Shown in pieces: positions 50,390-59,562 of a DNA stretch of 64,000 nucleotides (position 1 is its first letter; the number at the start of each line of letters is the position of its first letter). A program made the translations under genes and the position numbers. Below the pieces are notes generated by a model. The model saw nothing but the letters and a program-made list of their open reading frames with translations. It ran no database searches and had not been told where the DNA came from. This DNA comes from Pseudodesulfovibrio nedwellii (lineage in GTDB: Bacteria; Desulfobacterota; Desulfovibrionia; Desulfovibrionales; Desulfovibrionaceae), in NCBI RefSeq assembly GCF_027923765.1, contig NZ_AP026709.1, positions 1,607,501 to 1,671,500 of the forward strand, read 5' to 3'.

Positions 50390-51670
50390 ATGTGGAGCGC
50401 ACTGGAAAACGCTGCTCTTCGAGAGAGCCTCCCTTCTCCGCTCAAACCGGCGCAGTCCATTCACGACATCCTTATAGCCGGACAATTGGACCGGGGCAGA
50501 TACAACCTGCATCACCTCGGCAGACGCCGCTCCAAACCATATCTTCTCAAACAATTCTACAGCATCGACACAAACGCTTTTCTACGCTGGCAGAATGAAG
50601 CCCGATTCATTCCTCTACTCCCGACAGAAGGATACGCATGGCCCTGTGAAGAATGGCGTGGTGGACTGATCACCCCATTTCCAGAGGGACTTCCGATTGA
50701 TGAATGGCTTGCTCAGGGTGGACATCCTATGCAGACACGGCTTGAAGTCGCGGCCATGCTGGCCGGACAATTAGCACGCCTCCATGCTTCCGGCATCGCA
50801 CATAGATGCCTCTCACCCGCATGTGTTCGTATCGACAAGAAAGGAATTGTCATCACGGATTTCGGCTCCGCCCGATGTGAACAGTGGGATGATTTCTGGA
50901 CGGATTCAAGCATGAGTCCGAACGACGCGACCTGTGCTTCCCCGGAATCACTCAAGGGCGAAGAATGCGGTTATGATGAAGACATCCACGCGTTTGGCGC
51001 TATCCTTTATCTCCTGCTCGCTGGCAAAACAGCATTCAATTCCATCAAACTCATGCTGCGCCCGCTCTTTCCGGGACAGATCCCGCCAGACAAACTCTCC
51101 ACAACGGCCGACGTTCCTGATCCGATTCGGGCTCTTGCTGCAGCCTGTCTGTCTCTCGCTCCATCAGACAGACCAAGCATGGATGAAGTCGCCAGACAAA
51201 TGGCGCACACTTGTCCTCATTCCACTTTGGATAATAAAACAATTTCCATCCCAAGCGGCAATGCTTCGACCAAAGACAAAAAAAAGATTTTAGTCTTCGT
51301 GAGTGATGACAACCGATCCGTACCAATTTTCGACACAGCCTTGAAATTGGCCGAGGCCAAGCCATCCGTCTTTCTCTTTGTCGGCCTGATCCCCTACAAC
51401 CTGCCAAGCGGCCACACCGAACGTTTCACAGGAAATCTTTTCAAGAAGATGAGCCAAGGGTTACTCCGGTGCAGGGGAGCCTCTCTCGCCTGGAGCTTGC
51501 GCGTACTCACAAGCGCTGACCCAGAAAAAACAGCAGTGGATTTTGTCAGGCAATACAGGCCTGATCTGATCCTCCTCGGCGAAAATGGAAAAAGAAACAA
51601 ACGGACCATACGACGCGGCTTTCATACACATCTTGCCGCAGAGAATGTACGCATCCACTCCGTTCGATAA
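50390..51670 (+). CDS. Pseudokinase fused to a universal-stress-protein-like domain
   Basis: A 426-residue protein. Residues 30-275 show a Ser/Thr kinase fold: lysine K54 in YLLKQFY, glutamate E70, a catalytic-loop position reading HRCLSPACV (138-146), the DFG motif at 157-159, PESL near 185 and DIHAFG near 198-203. The HRD aspartate is replaced by cysteine, and the usual lysine and asparagine are serine and cysteine, so it is probably catalytically dead or divergent. Residues 298-426 (KKILVFVSDDNRSVPIFDTA) look like a UspA-type domain. The ATG at 50390 has AAGGA upstream. It lies 180 bases after the small membrane gene and probably joins the yeiH transcript. Confidence 0.75.
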   Translation: MWSALENAALRESLPSPLKPAQSIHDILIAGQLDRGRYNLHHLGRRRSKPYLLKQFYSIDTNAFLRWQNEARFIPLLPTEGYAWPCEEWRGGLITPFPEGLPIDEWLAQGGHPMQTRLEVAAMLAGQLARLHASGIAHRCLSPACVRIDKKGIVITDFGSARCEQWDDFWTDSSMSPNDATCASPESLKGEECGYDEDIHAFGAILYLLLAGKTAFNSIKLMLRPLFPGQIPPDKLSTTADVPDPIRALAAACLSLAPSDRPSMDEVARQMAHTCPHSTLDNKTISIPSGNASTKDKKKILVFVSDDNRSVPIFDTALKLAEAKPSVFLFVGLIPYNLPSGHTERFTGNLFKKMSQGLLRCRGASLAWSLRVLTSADPEKTAVDFVRQYRPDLILLGENGKRNKRTIRRGFHTHLAAENVRIHSVR

Positions 51671-51760
51671 TACTCTATGCGCTTCAAAGAAATGTCACAG
51701 AAGAACAATTGACTTTACCGGCACAACCTATTTGAATGTCCAACAAAAAAGGGAACTGCC

Positions 51761-52060
51761 ATGTTTATTATTTCGTTGACCTATATTTGTGACCTCACTG
51801 AAATCGACCGTTTTCTGGACGAACACGTTGCCTATCTAAAAGAAGAATACGCACGCGGTCATTTCATCGCGTCCGGCCGCAAGGACCCCAGAACCGGCGG
51901 TATAATTCTCGCCAAAGCCAAATCCCGTACCGAACTCGATACGATTCTCGCAAAAGATCCATTCCACCGAGAACATCTTGCCAAATATGACATTCAGGAA
52001 TTTATTCCGACCATGACAGCTCTAGGATTGGAAGCCCTACTTGACCTGCAGGCTGAGTAA
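51761..52060 (+). CDS. YciI-family protein
   Basis: A 99-residue protein. It opens MFIISLTYICDLTEIDRFLDEHVAYLKEEYARG and has GHFIASGRKDPRTGGIILA near residue 33, a pattern of the YciI dimeric alpha-beta barrel family. Histidine and aspartate in the motif HVAYL... and the glycine-rich turn are typical. The family's biochemistry is poorly known; some members degrade chlorinated or other aromatic compounds. It is a single gene with AAGG-type ribosome site near GGGAACTGCC. Confidence 0.85.
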   Translation: MFIISLTYICDLTEIDRFLDEHVAYLKEEYARGHFIASGRKDPRTGGIILAKAKSRTELDTILAKDPFHREHLAKYDIQEFIPTMTALGLEALLDLQAE

Positions 52061-52194
52061 AGCTCACAGCAACCACACGGAAGACTGTTTCGCAAAAAAA
52101 TACACCCTCAACAAGTCAACTATTTCTTTTAATTGCAAACATCATGACTGCACTCTATGTTTAGAACCATTAATACAAGCAAAGGAGTCCATAC

Positions 52195-53238
52195 ATGTTT
52201 CGTAAAATACACTTATTCGCACTTATAATCCTAACGCTTCTGCTTCAGGCAACCCCTGCCGTTTCCTGCACACGTTTCATATATACGGCTGACGACAACC
52301 AGGTGTTAACCGGCCGCTCCATGGACTGGCTGGAGGACCTGCACAGTGATCTATGGGCGTTCTCTCGCGGCATGGAACGCGACGGTGGCGCGGGTAAAGG
52401 GTCCATTAAATGGACAGCAAAATATGGCAGTGTCATTGCCTCCGGGTACGACGCGGCCTCAGCAGACGGCATGAATGAAAAAGGTCTGGTTGCCAACCTG
52501 CTCTATCTGGCTGAATCGGAATACGGCTCACTCAACAACAAGCCGGGGCTGTCCGTGGCTGCATGGGTACAATATGTACTTGATAATTACGCCACAGTGA
52601 ATGAAGCCGTGGACTCCATACGCAAAGAACCATTTCGTATCGTGGCTGCCAAACTCCCCAACGGCTCTGCTCCGACTCTGCATCTGGCCATTTCCGACCC
52701 GACCGGCGATTCCGCCATTTTCGAATACATCAAAGGCAAACTGACCATTCATCATGGCAAGCAGTTCAAAGTCATGACCAACTCTCCAATATACGACAGG
52801 CAACTTGCACTGGATGATTATTGGCAGGAAATCGGTGGTCTGACCATGCTCCCCGGCACCAACAGAGCCAGTGACCGATACGTCCGCGCCAGCTTTTATG
52901 TAGATGCCCTGCCCAAGTTCAAAGACAATCGCATGGCCGTATCCGCCGCATTCAGTGTCATCCGCAATGTCTCTGTTCCTATCGGCATCACCACCCCGGA
53001 TCATCCGAACATCTCCACCACTATCTGGCGCTCCGTCTCAGACCAGAAGAACCTCATTTATTATTACGAATCCGCTATCTCTCCCAATATTTTCTGGATC
53101 GATTTGAAAAAAATCGATTTCAGCTCGACCCAAAAACCTCAAAAAATCAGCCTGCAAGGGCATCCGATCTTCGCTGGTGATGTGTCTGAACATTTTGTTC
53201 CGACAAAACCTTTCAAGTGGATGGCTCCTGAGAAATAA
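52195..53238 (+). CDS. Choloylglycine hydrolase / penicillin V acylase-family amidase
   Basis: A 347-residue Ntn-hydrolase. The first 24 residues are a signal peptide ending AVS, so cleavage exposes C25 (CTRFIYTADD), the catalytic N-terminal cysteine. Conserved residues follow: R in TGRSMDW, N in GMNEKGL, N in VMTNSPIYDRQL and R in TNRASDRYVRA. The family cleaves linear amides such as bile-salt conjugates, penicillin V and N-acyl homoserine lactones. The enzyme is exported, so it may act on quorum signals or environmental amides. It is a single-gene unit with a terminator behind it. Confidence 0.88.
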   Translation: MFRKIHLFALIILTLLLQATPAVSCTRFIYTADDNQVLTGRSMDWLEDLHSDLWAFSRGMERDGGAGKGSIKWTAKYGSVIASGYDAASADGMNEKGLVANLLYLAESEYGSLNNKPGLSVAAWVQYVLDNYATVNEAVDSIRKEPFRIVAAKLPNGSAPTLHLAISDPTGDSAIFEYIKGKLTIHHGKQFKVMTNSPIYDRQLALDDYWQEIGGLTMLPGTNRASDRYVRASFYVDALPKFKDNRMAVSAAFSVIRNVSVPIGITTPDHPNISTTIWRSVSDQKNLIYYYESAISPNIFWIDLKKIDFSSTQKPQKISLQGHPIFAGDVSEHFVPTKPFKWMAPEK

Positions 53239-53260
53239 ACGATTCAATTCCAATTAGGAG

Positions 53261-53295
53261 GCCCGAAAGAACAGTGTTCTTTCGGGCTTTTTCTT
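53261..53295 (+). terminator. Rho-independent terminator after the amidase
   Basis: A perfect twelve-base-pair stem, GCCCGAAAGAAC and GTTCTTTCGGGC, with an AGT loop and a long T-rich tail. It serves the amidase and faces the converging sulfatase gene. Confidence 0.92.
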
Positions 53296-53324
53296 TTATT
53301 CATGTTCAACTTGAACAATTCAAT

Positions 53325-54932
53325 TTAATCCAAGGAAGGCATCTTGACCTTTCTTTGTTTCATCAATTTTTTTGCCTGCTCAATGGTCCTAAATCGAGAA
53401 ATTGACAAGGGACCACCATAAGACTCACTCTGAACGGGTCGAGGAGGATATTTAATAAAGCTAGCCATCACTTTTTCAAGTTCACTGGTCATGATGGGTG
53501 CGGCCCACGTTGTCTCAGTCTGAGAATTCATGAAGATATCAACTCGTTCCTGAGGGTCCATCATCAAATCGTAGACCTGCGGTACTGTTGCCACATATTT
53601 TTCTGCACCGACCCATCCAAGTTGTGGAGCAGAATGTGGCGCGCCCGGCATTGCACCATTATCACCACGCATATTAAAGACAAACTTTAGCCGTCCAACC
53701 CGAATAGCCCCTGGAGACAATTCTCGTTCAGTAAAATAAAACCAAGAATCCCGTTCAGATTTTCCCGACCCAAACAAAATTGGGGACATATCATAACTAT
53801 CAAAAACAATCGGCTTGCCCTCACGGTCCTTCGTGGGCAATGAAATATCAGCCAATTGGGCAAATGTAGCCATGAAATCCAAGCCTCCGACTATATCATG
53901 CGACTCGCTTCCAGCTTTGATTTTTTTAGGCCACCACGCTATTGCGGGGACTCTGCTTCCGGCTTCTCGATCCGTACCTTTTGTGCCACGGAAGGGAGTA
54001 TAACCGGCATCAGGAAGTACATCCTGCCATGCGCCATTATCCACAGTATAAAAAACTATCGTATTTTCCTGAATACCCAAATCTTTAACTTTTTTCAGAA
54101 TTTGACCAATATGGTGGTCCAGCTCCATCACACTATCAGCATAATCCCACTTGCCGGGAGATTTCCCCTGAAATTGTTTGGAAGGTAAATTAGGCTGATG
54201 ATTCTTACCAAAATTCACACTCATAAAAAAAGGAGCATCGCCCTTTGCATATTTTTCCATCGACTTAAGGACGGTCTTGGTCATTTCAACATCAAGTTCG
54301 GCAATATTTTCATCAGTAATCTTAGCATACTCACGAGCAGGCTTACCGGCCTCGCCTTCAAGCAAACCAGTCGTGTTCTTCTTAAAAAACTCTCTCAACT
54401 TCGGGTCCATAGTTTTATGCCAACTGTCCATCGCATATGTATATGCATTGAGATGATACAAAAAAGTATTCCTCATCTCATCATATCCATGGGCGATAGG
54501 GAGAGCATAATCGGATTCACCAAGATGCCATTTCCCGGCAAAAAAAGTTTTATATCCAGCTTTTTTAAGCACCGAAGCCAAAGTCCATTCAGCTTTGGGG
54601 AGTCCTCCACCTTGTCCCTGAAACGCAACCGTTGTCATTCCACTCCTGTTGGGGTAACGGCCAGTCTGCATGGCGGCACGCCCGGGCGTACAGCTTGGTT
54701 GGCCGTAAAAAGACCAAAATTGCATACCCTCGTTAGCCATCGTATCAAGATTTGGTGTCGGCATTCCGCGCCCAACACCTCCACCGTAAACGCCAAAATC
54801 TCCCCACCCTGTATCATCAGATACGAGAAGAATTATATTTGGTTTTTGAGCGGCGTCAGCCATTGGACTGCCTCCGAAGAAGAAAAAAAAGGACGCAAAT
54901 AAAAAAACAATAAGAGAACAGACTCTTTTCAT
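53325..54932 (-). CDS. Secreted arylsulfatase-type sulfatase
   Basis: A 535-residue sulfatase with an N-terminal signal peptide (FLFASFFFFFGGSPMADA). The formylglycine site is C81 in PSCTPGRAAMQTGRYP, matching C-x-P-x-R. Metal-binding aspartates are D39-D40 in LVSDDTGWGDFG; further residues TVDNGAWQDVLP near 290 complete the site. It hydrolyses sulfate esters outside the cytoplasm and requires a sulfatase-maturing enzyme, not found in this window. The ATG at 54930-54932 has GGAGG upstream; a longer in-frame form is rejected. It is 75 bases after an outer-membrane protein gene. Confidence 0.9.
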   Translation of the reverse strand: MKRVCSLIVFLFASFFFFFGGSPMADAAQKPNIILLVSDDTGWGDFGVYGGGVGRGMPTPNLDTMANEGMQFWSFYGQPSCTPGRAAMQTGRYPNRSGMTTVAFQGQGGGLPKAEWTLASVLKKAGYKTFFAGKWHLGESDYALPIAHGYDEMRNTFLYHLNAYTYAMDSWHKTMDPKLREFFKKNTTGLLEGEAGKPAREYAKITDENIAELDVEMTKTVLKSMEKYAKGDAPFFMSVNFGKNHQPNLPSKQFQGKSPGKWDYADSVMELDHHIGQILKKVKDLGIQENTIVFYTVDNGAWQDVLPDAGYTPFRGTKGTDREAGSRVPAIAWWPKKIKAGSESHDIVGGLDFMATFAQLADISLPTKDREGKPIVFDSYDMSPILFGSGKSERDSWFYFTERELSPGAIRVGRLKFVFNMRGDNGAMPGAPHSAPQLGWVGAEKYVATVPQVYDLMMDPQERVDIFMNSQTETTWAAPIMTSELEKVMASFIKYPPRPVQSESYGGPLSISRFRTIEQAKKLMKQRKVKMPSLD

Positions 54933-55007
54933 GCCACAGACCTCCGGTTTATGATATTGACATCCCAAAAAACTCCATCTTAATCAGTCAAACGCATTAA
55001 CAAAATC

Positions 55008-55874
55008 TCATTCCAAAAACTGCAGATTCAAGCCTAAAAATACCTGCCATTTTTCTTGATGGTCTCCACGCCTTGCGGCCGATATTTGAGGTTCCACAAA
55101 AAAATTGTAGACGACAGACCCTTTCTTAATAACCTGACCGATTCCTATGCCCACCGGAATATTATAATCCCCGCTTTGCAGGTTATAATCGAAGATAGGC
55201 GCAGCCCGTAAATATGTTCCACCTCCCAACTGATAAAAACCGAAAGGCTGAAAGGCAGCCACATTCACATCAGCTCGATCATCTTTACCCGCAAAACTAT
55301 GCTGCCAGCTCAATAGATAGCCATACTGAACCGTATGTGACTCTGCATTAAACAAGACATTGACCAACCCGGCAGACCATTTCTCACTTCCGAGTTCACT
55401 TTTTGAAGCGGTCGGCAAAGTGATTTGAGGCCCAATACCAAAACTGATTGCAGGGTCGCCGGTATCCAAGAGATAGGCTGCAAACATATTCAAATCACCC
55501 AACCCGTTTTCATTACTAAGACTAGATGAAGTTGGCATGGAGTTAACAGGCAACGACGCTCTCAAAAGCCATGGAGTCTCCGCGACTGAAAAAGGCTTGG
55601 CATACCGCAACCAAAACTGATTGGCGGAATCATCTGAGTTGGAAATATCGCCTATGAAATAATTTTGAATATTAAAAGCAGTCATCTTAGCCAAAGGATT
55701 ATTGGCCTGGGCGGTAGCAGCAGCTTTCTCTTTTGTATCGCTAACAACGGTTCCGGTAGGCTGTTGCTCGTTGGCATGGACAAAGGGAACAACCAAAATA
55801 GAAACATACAACACAAAGGACACCAAACCAACTGCTGATGCTTTGCATTGAGAAAACCGTAGGTTCACAATCAT
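55008..55874 (-). CDS. Putative outer-membrane beta-barrel protein
   Basis: A 288-residue protein with a signal peptide ending VHA near residue 34. After that it has alternating hydrophobic strands rich in aromatic and glycine residues ([27 protein letters not shown]) and ends with phenylalanine-rich [10 protein letters not shown], a typical terminal barrel strand. It resembles the family of putative outer-membrane transporters with phenol/MetA-type annotation. The ATG at 55872-55874 follows GGAGG. It is the first gene of a pair with the sulfatase and may admit sulfated substrates. Confidence 0.75.
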   Translation of the reverse strand: MIVNLRFSQCKASAVGLVSFVLYVSILVVPFVHANEQQPTGTVVSDTKEKAAATAQANNPLAKMTAFNIQNYFIGDISNSDDSANQFWLRYAKPFSVAETPWLLRASLPVNSMPTSSSLSNENGLGDLNMFAAYLLDTGDPAISFGIGPQITLPTASKSELGSEKWSAGLVNVLFNAESHTVQYGYLLSWQHSFAGKDDRADVNVAAFQPFGFYQLGGGTYLRAAPIFDYNLQSGDYNIPVGIGIGQVIKKGSVVYNFFVEPQISAARRGDHQEKWQVFLGLNLQFLE

Positions 55875-56084
55875 ATTGCCTCCACAAAAAGAATATTGAT
55901 AACAACTCTTACATAAAAAAAGATTTAGATATAGCCTCATTCATTTTTATAACCTCCCCCCCCAATATTAAAATCAAAAATCATCAGCTTTTTAAGTCCA
56001 TTGGGCTAAAGTTTCGCTAAGGACAAAATATTTGCCGCCTATCCAAAGACTCGATACAAACGGCCAAGCATCAGGAGGTTTATC

Positions 56085-56654
56085 GTGTTGGTTATCCTCG
56101 TCACGGAGATTTGGGGACGCACTCCACATGTCGATTTGATGGCTGAAACACTTGGTCTCATCTCGAATATGGTCAAAGTCGTTGATCCTTATGATGAAAC
56201 CGACCAACAATTCACAAACGAAGAGGAAGCATACTCCTCTTTCATCACACGATGTGGGCATGACGAATATACCCGGCGAGTATCACATGCAGTTTCAAGA
56301 GCCACGGAACCTGTGCACCTTGTTGGGTTCAGCGCCGGAGCCGGGGCTGTGTGGGCGACCGTCTGCGAAGGGATAAAGGACACAGTTCACGACGCCCTGT
56401 GTTTCTACGGGTCATCAATCCGTACCATGCTCGACGCGGTTCCAACCGTGCCTGTCGAATTAATTTTCCCCGAGCATGAACCCCATTTCAACGTACAAGA
56501 CGTGGTTCATACTTTGCGCGAAAAACCAATGACACAGTGCCACACCGTTCCTTACGGCCATGGCTTCATGAACCCATTATCCGCCAACTACGATAGTGAA
56601 GGATATAAACTCTGGTCTCAATGGATTCAAAATCATTTAATTTCATTCCCTTAA
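56085..56654 (+). CDS. Alpha/beta-hydrolase-fold protein
   Basis: A 189-residue protein of the dienelactone-hydrolase type alpha/beta-hydrolase fold. The nucleophile elbow GFSAGAGAVWA lies near residue 80, and a late histidine in YGHGFMNP near residue 158 completes a likely Ser-His pair. There is no signal peptide. It opens with a GTG preceded by AGGAGG. The substrate is unknown; esters or lactones are typical. It is a single gene divergent from the outer-membrane protein gene. Confidence 0.8.
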   Translation: MLVILVTEIWGRTPHVDLMAETLGLISNMVKVVDPYDETDQQFTNEEEAYSSFITRCGHDEYTRRVSHAVSRATEPVHLVGFSAGAGAVWATVCEGIKDTVHDALCFYGSSIRTMLDAVPTVPVELIFPEHEPHFNVQDVVHTLREKPMTQCHTVPYGHGFMNPLSANYDSEGYKLWSQWIQNHLISFP

Positions 56655-56757
56655 GGGAATACCGCACAATAAAAACGGACCTTGTCGAAGAGGAACGGGC
56701 AGTGTACATGAGCAATTGAATACACAATTCCCTGTAACTCACAGCTCGGAGGTCTCC

Positions 56758-58413
56758 ATGAGAACTACCTGCTCTCGTCTTCTTCTCGTCCTGCTCATCA
56801 TTACAGCACTTCCATCAGCATCCTGTTCCGGGGGAAAACAAACACCCCTGCCCTATTCAACCACTCCCAATTTCTCAACTGATCCTTTTTTCCTGGGGCA
56901 GGAAGGCGGAGACTTCGGTACAGGGTTGGCCCTCGCCGACATCAATGGCGACGGATTCAAGGACATGGTAGTTTCCAGCGGCAATGACAAAGCCTTGCAA
57001 CATGTTACGGTATATTTGAATCGTCAGGACGGAACCTTTCCCGAAAGTCCGGACTGGATATCAGACGACACCGACCACCACGGAACCCTTGCCGTGGGAG
57101 ACATTGACGGTGATGGATTCAACGACGTCGCTGTCTCGGTATTTCTCGGAAAAGGACTGGAATATGAAAAAGGTGGAATAAAGGTCTATTACAACCAACG
57201 CGGGACCTTGAATCATCAGCCATCATTTACAGACACGGGCTACCCGTCCTTTGGCTGCGCGCTGGGTGACATTGACGGCGACGGCGACCTTGATCTGGCT
57301 GTTGCCTGCGGAGAACCTATTCCCGAAGTGGAAAGCTTCGCCACACAAGAATGCTCAAGAAACACAAAAACAAAACATACAAATACAAAAGAAAGCAGCC
57401 GCACAGACAACCCACAGCCCCCGTTCAAAGTACAGAATCGTATCTACATCAACCAGAATGGCCGTTACTCCTCACAGTCCAGCTCAATGTGGCTGACAAA
57501 AGACTCATTTGTGTCCATGGCCGTTACTTTTGGCGATGTGAACACGGATGGACTCATGGACGTTATTTTTGATTCTGCCCCGGTCCGCCTGTACCTTGGC
57601 CGACTCGGAACCACCCCGGCCACAACACCGGGATGGACATCTGAAGACCAGAACTACTACGGCAACGGTATTGATTATGCGCCGTCCATTCACAAAGAGC
57701 CGGCTCAGCCTGACACCGTACCCACCATCGCCTCTTCTTCCAACTGCTACATGGGAAAAGGACGCGGCGGCTTCTCGCTCTATCGATTCCTGTCCCCGTT
57801 CGTAATCCAATATGAACCGCGCACCAGTTGGCCCACATGGACTTCAAAATTTGGAGGATGGGGTTCTGCCATTCGCATGGCCGACCTTAATCAGGACGGC
57901 AATCTCGATCTCATCACACACCGCTGGAACCCGCCGGGACGTAACGAACTTGCAGGCACCCTGCTGGTCTATCTTGGTAACGGATCAACCTATCCCGACA
58001 CCTGGGACTGGAGTTCGTCAGACCAATACACTTCAATCATTGAAGCTATCGATCTGGCTGACCTCGATAAAAAAGCCCTCGCACAAGGTGTCTATGAGGC
58101 CAATGTTGACGACAGCAAATGGGGGGAAGAACAGGACGGCCAATCCGTCTTTTATGTTGGTCCACAGATCATCGAAGAATTCACCATGGTAAAACGCTGG
58201 AGCCAAGCCAGCGGATGGGTACAGCTCCAGGCTGGCAATGATTACACCTTTGTTCCCGGACGAAGTTGGATTTCTTTCACGGATCCCCTGCGAAGAGGAA
58301 ACAAGGTACAAATTGTCTTTATGGCCTCGCCTGATTTGGACATCGTTTATACCAATTGGAACTGTGACAAGGGCAACTTCATCTACAATTACCAACCAAA
58401 CACTACACGCTAA
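56758..58413 (+). CDS. Secreted FG-GAP/VCBS-repeat protein
   Basis: A 551-residue protein. A signal peptide covers about 23 residues and ends SASC, which may be a lipoprotein site. The middle has several calcium-binding FG-GAP repeats: DINGDGFKD, DIDGDGFND, DIDGDGDLD, DVNTDGLMD and DLNQDGNLD, implying a beta-propeller. The last 130 residues form a separate domain. Such proteins act in adhesion or carbohydrate binding at the cell surface. The ATG follows CGGAGG. No obvious partner gene is adjacent. Confidence 0.82.
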   Translation: MRTTCSRLLLVLLIITALPSASCSGGKQTPLPYSTTPNFSTDPFFLGQEGGDFGTGLALADINGDGFKDMVVSSGNDKALQHVTVYLNRQDGTFPESPDWISDDTDHHGTLAVGDIDGDGFNDVAVSVFLGKGLEYEKGGIKVYYNQRGTLNHQPSFTDTGYPSFGCALGDIDGDGDLDLAVACGEPIPEVESFATQECSRNTKTKHTNTKESSRTDNPQPPFKVQNRIYINQNGRYSSQSSSMWLTKDSFVSMAVTFGDVNTDGLMDVIFDSAPVRLYLGRLGTTPATTPGWTSEDQNYYGNGIDYAPSIHKEPAQPDTVPTIASSSNCYMGKGRGGFSLYRFLSPFVIQYEPRTSWPTWTSKFGGWGSAIRMADLNQDGNLDLITHRWNPPGRNELAGTLLVYLGNGSTYPDTWDWSSSDQYTSIIEAIDLADLDKKALAQGVYEANVDDSKWGEEQDGQSVFYVGPQIIEEFTMVKRWSQASGWVQLQAGNDYTFVPGRSWISFTDPLRRGNKVQIVFMASPDLDIVYTNWNCDKGNFIYNYQPNTTR

Positions 58414-58419
58414 AATAGT

Positions 58420-58456
58420 AAAGGGCTTGGAAGCATTCCTTCCAAGCCCTTTATTT
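58420..58456 (+). terminator. Rho-independent terminator after the FG-GAP protein
   Basis: A perfect fourteen-base-pair stem, AAAGGGCTTGGAAG and CTTCCAAGCCCTTT, with a five-base loop and T-rich tail. Confidence 0.92.
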
Positions 58457-58596
58457 ATTGGGAAACTATAAAAATCAGCCCCTTTAAAACAAAAGGCAGG
58501 CCAACTTGCAATCTTTCAACAAAGCATAGTAGTCATTCTATCGTAAAGATGAATTCCACTTTTTGCTCAATAAAACACTCTTCAGGAGGAATCTGC

Positions 58597-59469
58597 ATGA
58601 AAAAAACAACCAGGTTCAGACAACTCATAAATGCTCCTGATATTCTCATGTTGCCAGTGGTCCACGACGGACTTTCTGCCATGGCCGTTGCTCAAGCGGG
58701 ATTCAAGGCCACCAGTATCGCAGGGTACGGATCCGCCGGTAGCCTCTTGGGGCTGCCAGACTTCGGTTTACTGAGTTCCACCGAAATGCTTACCCATTAT
58801 GCACATCTGATTGCCCGGGTCGACCTGCCCATCATGGTTGACATCGACACCGGATTTGGCGATGTCAACAATGTCATCCGTACGGTGCGTCAAGTAGAAC
58901 AAATGGGTGCAGCCGCACTCTTTATAGAGGATCAAACCTACCCCAAACGTTGTGGGCATATGAGTGGCAAATCAGTTGTCGATGTAGATGAATACCTGCC
59001 CAAACTACGCGCTGCATTGTGGGCTCGCAAAGACCCTGACTTCGTTATAATGGCCCGAACTGACGCCCTTGCTGTATATGGACGAGACGAGGCCATACGC
59101 CGAGCCAAACTCTATGAAGAAGCGGGAGCTGACATGGTATTCGTTGAAGCGGTCACCTCGACCGAAGATATGCGCGAAGTCAATTCAGCGGTTTCGATAC
59201 CCAGTGCGGCCAACATGATTGAGGGAGGCAAAACGCCTTTCATGACAGCCGATGAACTTCAAGAATTGGGATACGCGGTAGCCTGCTATCCATGCGGTTC
59301 AGTGTTCACAGCCGCCCGCGCCCTGCAAAAATGGGCTGAATACCTCAAGAGCAACCGCACCACGGCAGGCTTTTCCACACAGGAGAACATGATGAGCTTC
59401 GAGGAGTATTTCCGTTTCATCGGCGCCGAGGACATTCGAAAACAAGAGAAACAATTTTTCAACAAATAG
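58597..59469 (+). CDS. PEP mutase / isocitrate lyase superfamily enzyme
   Basis: A 290-residue TIM-barrel enzyme. The family signature KRCGH lies near residue 107, with MVDIDTGFGD near 75 as a Mg-binding loop and MARTDAL near 143. It resembles oxaloacetate decarboxylase, methylisocitrate lyase and phosphonopyruvate-type enzymes, all of which act on the C-C or C-P bond of oxo acids. It lacks other methylcitrate-cycle genes nearby, so the exact reaction is open. The ATG at 58597 follows AGGAGGA. A terminator follows. Confidence 0.82.
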   Translation: MKKTTRFRQLINAPDILMLPVVHDGLSAMAVAQAGFKATSIAGYGSAGSLLGLPDFGLLSSTEMLTHYAHLIARVDLPIMVDIDTGFGDVNNVIRTVRQVEQMGAAALFIEDQTYPKRCGHMSGKSVVDVDEYLPKLRAALWARKDPDFVIMARTDALAVYGRDEAIRRAKLYEEAGADMVFVEAVTSTEDMREVNSAVSIPSAANMIEGGKTPFMTADELQELGYAVACYPCGSVFTAARALQKWAEYLKSNRTTAGFSTQENMMSFEEYFRFIGAEDIRKQEKQFFNK

Positions 59470-59489
59470 CTACAACCTGTCCCCAACGA

Positions 59490-59526
59490 TTAAAGAGGTT
59501 ATCCGATACTTTGGATAACCTCTTTA
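59490..59526. terminator. Terminator between converging enzyme and mgsA genes
   Basis: A long stem, TTAAAGAGGTTATCC with GGATAACCTCTTTAA, and an eight-base loop. It is nearly symmetrical with A and T runs on both sides and so can end transcription from either direction. Confidence 0.88.
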
Positions 59527-59562
59527 ATCTCACTCTTTAAAAAAGAATTAAAACAAAGAACG

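Noticed and set aside
58495-58512. GGCAGGCCAACTTGC, a sigma-54-like element before the PEP-mutase-family gene
   Set aside because: The spacing between GG and GC is 11 instead of 10 and the -24 box is poor.
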